From positions 23,357 to 87,356 of the forward strand of contig JAUVYV010000011.1 in NCBI GenBank assembly GCA_030602885.1: a DNA stretch of 64,000 nt, written 5' to 3'. Every line of letters starts with the position of its first letter. Position 1 is the first letter of the stretch. The notes under the pieces were generated by a model that did not search any database, was not told the DNA's origin, and saw only the letters and a program-made list of their open reading frames with translations. This document shows positions 59,955-64,000 of the stretch, in pieces. The translations under genes were made by a program, and so were the position numbers. The stretch is from Phycisphaerales bacterium (GTDB lineage: Bacteria > Planctomycetota > Phycisphaerae > Sedimentisphaerales > Anaerobacaceae).

Positions 59955-60356
59955 TCACTTCCCCTCCGGTATCTTGCCCGCGCAGGCCATATACACCGCG
60001 TTGATAATACACAACAGATTCAGCAGACCGGCAATGCTCGTGTATATCTGCCCGATCTCGTTCGGCCTGCCGTAAACAGGATACTCGCCAACCGCTGTTA
60101 CATGCCCCACCGCCGCCACCGCCGGCGAGCTCAAAATCTGAGCCAGATACCACAGCTTGGCCCCCACCGGGTCAACAACCCCGATGGACCCCACATACAG
60201 TCCTACACAGAGAGTAAGAACAATGGCCACAAATATTATCAGCCCCCGCTTGTATTCCCTGAGCACCACATACCCCCCTCCCGGAACCAGCCAGCCCGCT
60301 AATCCCACTGTCAGCATAAGCAGCGCACGATTCTCTCGCGAATCGACAGCCATCAC
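59955..60356 (-). CDS. Membrane protein, DUF6677-like
   Basis: A 133-residue protein with three or four TM segments. It starts with VGLAGWLVPGGGYVVLREYK and RGLIIFVAIVLTLCVGLYVG, a small TM2-like G-W-x-x-P-G-G-G motif that I associate with DUF6677 proteins of Planctomycetes. The ATG overlaps the stop of the upstream SurA/PpiD-like gene by four bases. Function unknown. Confidence 0.6.
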   Translation of the reverse strand: MMAVDSRENRALLMLTVGLAGWLVPGGGYVVLREYKRGLIIFVAIVLTLCVGLYVGSIGVVDPVGAKLWYLAQILSSPAVAAVGHVTAVGEYPVYGRPNEIGQIYTSIAGLLNLLCIINAVYMACAGKIPEGK

Positions 60357-62632
60357 AATCCTTCCCCCCCGCCCTCGTCCATAGGATCCGATGCTTCCTC
60401 TGCCGCCGTCTGTTCATCGCTCTTGACCGCTCTGAAATCCATTCGCTTGACTATGTTCTCCGGATTGTAGTGCACTGCCGCCAGCGTTTGAGCTTGGCCA
60501 AGATCCGCCATGTACGCCTGCCGCGCCTTAATCAGTTCATAGTCTTCACGATAAAGCCGTCCGACGCTCAGCTCCTTTATGCAGTAAAAGCCCATCCCGG
60601 GCGCAAACTCAACTATCACGGGTACCGTATCGAGAGAGTTACTGTCGGGCGGAACCAGAGAATACAGCTTCTCTATTAATTTGCTCTCCATGATTCTTCT
60701 GTAGATGAACGCCTGCCCCATCGCGTCCCCCTCATTCCTGACCTTCAGCGTTTGAATCGCCGCATTCGAAATTCTCGCCATGCCCGTTTGATTTGTCAGC
60801 CGAAATGGTCCTTCCGGTTCGTCCGCAGCGTTCGGCTCACCGGCCTGCTCACTCGATGCGTACAGTTCATTAAACTTATCAACGGTGCTCTCCCAGCCGT
60901 TTGTCTGGGCCTCTTTGATGAACTCCTCCGCCCTGGCTCGCGTCGTATCCAGCGCAGCAAGCTTCTTCAGGTCATTGGCCACCTTTTCTCTTACCGAATA
61001 GGAGTCTTCGTCCGTCTGCTGCTCGCCGAATTTTATCGTCGCAGTATTGAAGGTATAATCCACGCTCTCGGGCGCATGGGCCTTCCGGGCCCCTGTCACC
61101 CGCACAAGAGCCATGATTCTGCCCGCATATCCGGCGAACCGGGTTCGCAGGTCTCTCAACGGCCCTATGTTCTGGTACATCCGCGGCTTGGCGGCATCAA
61201 ACGCCCCAAGCTTACTGCTGCCGAGCTCGTCTATCGCAAAGGTCATCTGCACCAAACTCGTACCCGAAGCACCCCCTGCCGTCCGCACATAAAGCATGCC
61301 GAGATACTCGTCTGACTGCATGCGGATTGCGTTAAGCATTCCGGTCTGCCCGCTGTAAACCGGCAAATCGTATTTCTCGCTCAGCTCCTCAGCGACGGCC
61401 TGGTAATCACCCGCCAGTTCCCTGTACTTTTCGGCACTGAGCTCCGTCGGCTCGGCGCCTGCCGTCTCGAGAGCCGCCTCAGTCAGTGTCCTTGCCTCCT
61501 GAATAAGCTGCTCGGCCTTTGTGCTCACCTTGTTCTCCAGCAGCGATTTGGATATCAGCTCCGCCACCTCGGCAAAACTCTTCGTCCGCTCCGTCAACGC
61601 CGAGTTCGGGTCGTTCGGGTCTGAAGGCACCTGCTCAACAAGGCCGGGGCTGGCCCTGTTTCTCTGATAGTATTCCTCCGCCTCTTCCTGCGTGGGCTGC
61701 TCGACCACACCCGCAACATCGTCGAGCTTTATCACAAGATACTCAAGCTGTACACTGTCCCGAAGTTTATACCCAAAACCGTAAGGATTCTCCTCACTCA
61801 CCTCCCCGACAAAGTAATCCCTGTATCTGTCAAACTGCCTTGCTGTCTCTTGGTCACCGGCCTCGCCGACATCTTTCAGGAATATGCTCGGCTCAAACCG
61901 AACATACTCAACGTCGATCCCCTCGATCGAGCGGCTCGTCATCTGCTTTACCTGCCGAACCGTCAGGTTCTCCATCGAGCACATCATCTTCGCATACTCA
62001 ATTACTGCCAGCAGATTTCCAAACGTCTGGAGAATCTGTTCTTCAGAAACCCCCTGCCAGCTCACTATCGAGTTGATCACGCTTGCGTATGTAGCACCTC
62101 TTCGCAGGCGCGGCAGCATTGCACTGAGCTGGTTCTTCATTTCATCGTTCGGTATCCTCAGCCCCGCAGCACGTGCCTCGTTCTTCAGCAGAAACCAGTA
62201 CACTCCCGGCGGATATGGCTTTCGGTAAACGGCGTCGATTTGGTCGTTGCTGATTTGATGGCCGTCCCTTATGACAATCTGCTTAATCCTGCCGCTCGTC
62301 TCCGCAGCACCGCTCTGCTCGGCAAAAAGCAGCTCCCCCAGTAAAATTACACGCATATCCTGCGACGGAACAAAACGCAGGTCCTGGGGCCGAATCAAAC
62401 TATCCGCACCCAACATCCGAAGCACCTCAAGCTCCTGCCTCGCTACCGCCAGGTCGTAGTTTGTTATCTTGTGCTTCTCGCCGTAGTAGGCCGCTAAGCT
62501 CTTGCGCCCCGTACTCTGCCTCTTGCCCATGCTGGTAAGCCACGCACTGCCGACAAAAACGAGCATCAAAACGATGACCACAACCGCCATCAGCTTCTTG
62601 TTATTCTTGCGAAACCACCTCATCAAGCTCAT
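60353..62632 (-). CDS. Membrane-anchored SurA/PpiD-like chaperone
   Basis: A protein of about 759 residues. The N-terminus (MRWFRKNNKKLMAVVVIVLM and LVFVGSAW) is a basic start plus one TM, typical of PpiD-type anchors. The SurA_N-like helical part follows (DSLIRPQDLRFVP, IVSWQGVSEEQILQTFGNLL). No clear rotamase (parvulin) domain is visible; later parts are helical and Glu/Ala-rich. It probably handles folding of outer-membrane proteins. ATGs at 62632 and 62623 fit the anchor; upstream codons to 62854 give an unrelated 74-residue leader. Confidence 0.68.
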   Translation of the reverse strand: MSLMRWFRKNNKKLMAVVVIVLMLVFVGSAWLTSMGKRQSTGRKSLAAYYGEKHKITNYDLAVARQELEVLRMLGADSLIRPQDLRFVPSQDMRVILLGELLFAEQSGAAETSGRIKQIVIRDGHQISNDQIDAVYRKPYPPGVYWFLLKNEARAAGLRIPNDEMKNQLSAMLPRLRRGATYASVINSIVSWQGVSEEQILQTFGNLLAVIEYAKMMCSMENLTVRQVKQMTSRSIEGIDVEYVRFEPSIFLKDVGEAGDQETARQFDRYRDYFVGEVSEENPYGFGYKLRDSVQLEYLVIKLDDVAGVVEQPTQEEAEEYYQRNRASPGLVEQVPSDPNDPNSALTERTKSFAEVAELISKSLLENKVSTKAEQLIQEARTLTEAALETAGAEPTELSAEKYRELAGDYQAVAEELSEKYDLPVYSGQTGMLNAIRMQSDEYLGMLYVRTAGGASGTSLVQMTFAIDELGSSKLGAFDAAKPRMYQNIGPLRDLRTRFAGYAGRIMALVRVTGARKAHAPESVDYTFNTATIKFGEQQTDEDSYSVREKVANDLKKLAALDTTRARAEEFIKEAQTNGWESTVDKFNELYASSEQAGEPNAADEPEGPFRLTNQTGMARISNAAIQTLKVRNEGDAMGQAFIYRRIMESKLIEKLYSLVPPDSNSLDTVPVIVEFAPGMGFYCIKELSVGRLYREDYELIKARQAYMADLGQAQTLAAVHYNPENIVKRMDFRAVKSDEQTAAEEASDPMDEGGGEGL

Positions 62633-62989
62633 ATCCGTGCTCCAAAAATCCGGTGTTCGTCGGTTTTTAAACCCTGATAGTATAACCCGCCACTTCCGTA
62701 TTGCAAGCAAAATAGAACGCGAAAAACACGATGCAGGTACCCCATCGACTCCGCTTGGACCGCGCACGAGGGCTTGCCAATCACGACAAAGGCCCCTGAG
62801 TTCGTACTTGTGAACATCCGGCAAGCACAAAAAATAAATTCCTTGCACTTGCACAATCCGTCAATCATAATAGTTGCCGGCCGATAGTGGCCGGATGAGT
62901 GCAAAAGACCTTTGACATCCGTGCAGCGGCTCGAGCTTATGGAATTCGAATTTGAAGATAAGTCGAAATCCAGCAGTAGGAGAGAAATT

Positions 62990-63790
62990 ATGGACGCCGA
63001 TCAGCCCAGAACCAGCGATTTAGTCGATTCCACGGACTGCCTCGAAGCCGTCGGGGTGTTTCGATTTTGGAAAAACGTTTTGTTTTTTGTTCTGTTTCTT
63101 TGCCTGCTGCTGCAGCTTGGAGCATTTCTCGCAACGAACTTCGGCTGGGTAAAAACCGAAGACAAAACCAGGCCCGAGACACTACCCGCCGCCCAGGCCG
63201 CAGAAACCGAAAAAACCGTCGAGCTCGTAAAGGCGGCTGTGGAAGTCCCCGAGGAAATAATGGAAGCGGCAAAGCAGGTTACAGCCGATGCCAACGCACC
63301 TGCAAAGCCCGCCGGGCAGCAGCCGGAGCAGCCACCCCAGCCGAGCCAGACCGAAACCGACCAACAGCAGACGAAACTCCGGTTCAGGCCCAGCTTCAAA
63401 TACCTCGCTTTTGGCATTCGCTTCATTAACTTCGTGCTCATACCCTCGGCACTGCTTTACTGCCTGACCATGCTCTTTATCATCAAGGTCTCACTGCATG
63501 GCCGGCTCGGCGGAATAAACCACATCTCAAGAGCGTTCTTCATCTCGATGTTCTTCGTAATTTTCCTCCTGCCCTGGCAGCTGCTCTTTAAGCCGGTCTT
63601 TGCCGGTGTGATGTTCACGCCCGGCGAATTGCTCACCGCCTGCACCGCCGAAAAGGGAATTTGGGCAACGGGCTTCTTCTACCTGCGCTTCATCGGCTAC
63701 TGGCTCTTTGTCCTGCTGCTGCTCATCCTGGCACAGATTCGCAGCATCCGATGGACAAGGGCGACCCTCCGCCGACTCGAAGTCATATAA
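62990..63790 (+). CDS. Hypothetical multi-pass membrane protein
   Basis: A protein of about 266 residues. One TM is at about residues 22-48 (VLFFVLFLCLLLQLGAFLAT), then an acidic Pro/Gln/Ala-rich linker (65-130) and three more TM segments, ending RATLRRLEVI. No family recognised. The ATG at 62990 has AGGAG seven bases upstream (62978-62982); ATGs at 62912 and 62939 have no such site. It is divergent from the SurA/PpiD-like gene. Confidence 0.62.
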   Translation: MDADQPRTSDLVDSTDCLEAVGVFRFWKNVLFFVLFLCLLLQLGAFLATNFGWVKTEDKTRPETLPAAQAAETEKTVELVKAAVEVPEEIMEAAKQVTADANAPAKPAGQQPEQPPQPSQTETDQQQTKLRFRPSFKYLAFGIRFINFVLIPSALLYCLTMLFIIKVSLHGRLGGINHISRAFFISMFFVIFLLPWQLLFKPVFAGVMFTPGELLTACTAEKGIWATGFFYLRFIGYWLFVLLLLILAQIRSIRWTRATLRRLEVI

Positions 63791-63930
63791 GCCCCTTGAC
63801 GCTCCGACTGCACTGTGGCCGTAGCCAGGGCAGGTTTGGACGAGGTTATGGATTACGTCATGAGCTGCCCTGAGGGCGAGTGGTAGCTTCACGAGAGACA
63901 CTATTCTGTCCCTGAGTCAATTCTAAAAAG

Positions 63931-63966
63931 AAGCGGCCGTGCCGGGTAAAGAGCACGGCCGCTTTT
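63931..63966 (+). terminator. Rho-independent terminator
   Basis: AAGCGGCCGTGC (63931-63942) pairs perfectly over 12 bases with GCACGGCCGCTT (63953-63964), followed by T's. Loop CGGGTAAAGA. It ends the transcript of the gene at 62990. Confidence 0.85.
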
Positions 63967-63976
63967 GTTCGAGTCA

Positions 63977-64000
63977 ATACCAGGTCAACAGCTTAGTAGC
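63977..64000. mobile_element. Possible third MITE copy, cut by the window end
   Basis: ATACCAGGTCAAC then TTAGTA resembles the reversed right end of the 135-base MITE (ATACCAAGTCAACTTAGTA), with a small insertion. Only 24 bases are visible. Confidence 0.4.

Noticed and set aside
60353..62854. Long N-terminal extension of the SurA/PpiD-like protein
   Set aside because: The first 74 codons have no relation to the anchor and pass through the region upstream of the normal start; the TM anchor begins at 62632.
1..64000. tRNA genes
   Set aside because: I found no cloverleaf with a T-loop GGTTCGAATCC-type match, but a covariance scan would be decisive.

Overview
This window is a bacterial chromosome segment of moderate GC. 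It most likely comes from a planctomycete of the Phycisphaerae / Sedimentisphaerales type. That is inferred from several things seen together: a Planctomycete-style dockerin-like repeat in a secreted beta-helix protein and a second orphan dockerin remnant; a Tat-exported sulfatase; a Ser/Thr kinase with a C-terminal membrane anchor; KDO and Lpt-type outer-membrane genes; a membrane-anchored SurA/PpiD-like protein; and intergenic DNA full of small hairpins and heptamer repeats. No rRNA, tRNA, CRISPR array, prophage or replication origin was recognised.

Layout. 0-5.2 kb: two lone accessory proteins, a class IV aminotransferase, ribosomal protein L21, a siroheme-synthesis dehydrogenase and decayed transposases of two families. 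5.3-15.4 kb: one long co-directional signalling operon. It encodes a lone receiver, a TonB-dependent receptor, a YfiR-like periplasmic protein with an insertion, a membrane histidine kinase, a deleted kinase remnant, a receiver, a PAS kinase, three more receivers and a receiver-PAS-kinase hybrid. 15.6-17.7 kb: an SH3b protein and a cyclophilin-fold protein. 18.4-23.2 kb: PilT under a near-consensus sigma-70 promoter, a membrane-tethered GspE/PilB paralogue that has lost its Walker A lysine, and a CvpA-like protein. 23.2-24.9 kb: a repeat-rich patch with a MITE, three heptamer arrays, a 49-residue protein and a RAYT transposase between 20-base direct repeats. 25-34 kb: housekeeping genes (EF-G-like GTPase, APH-type kinase, Ser/Thr kinase, etfB-etfA-acyl-CoA dehydrogenase, HAD phosphatase). 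34.3-38.1 kb: kdsD-kdsC-lptC-like. 38.3-45.8 kb: an accessory island of lipoproteins, secreted proteins, gene fragments and a 1038-residue beta-helix / dockerin / caspase-fold protein. 45.8-51.6 kb: hpf-ptsN-ptsH-ptsI-DUF2344-rng-MauE-like, with a MITE directly against the hpf ribosome binding site. 51.9-55.6 kb: a sulfatase whose Tat signal peptide contains a dispersed 50-base repeat, a truncated Tat leader with the same repeat, DUF502 and a flippase-like protein. 56-59 kb: hisI, a B12-fold protein without the cobalt-binding histidine, a double Myb/SANT-like protein and a group II intron remnant. 59.7-63.8 kb: envelope membrane proteins and the SurA/PpiD-like protein.

How the genes work together. 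The 5-15 kb operon looks like a ligand-sensing system at the outer membrane: a TonB receptor and a YfiR-type periplasmic partner feed kinases that talk to receivers without output domains. The PTS genes have no permease subunit beside them and resemble a regulatory (nitrogen-type) PTS. The kds and Lpt-like genes imply an outer membrane with KDO-containing glycolipid. The ETF and acyl-CoA dehydrogenase genes imply fatty-acyl-CoA oxidation. Mobile-element traffic is heavy but mostly non-autonomous: MITEs, dispersed hairpins, heptamer arrays and decayed transposases, with one intact-looking RAYT.
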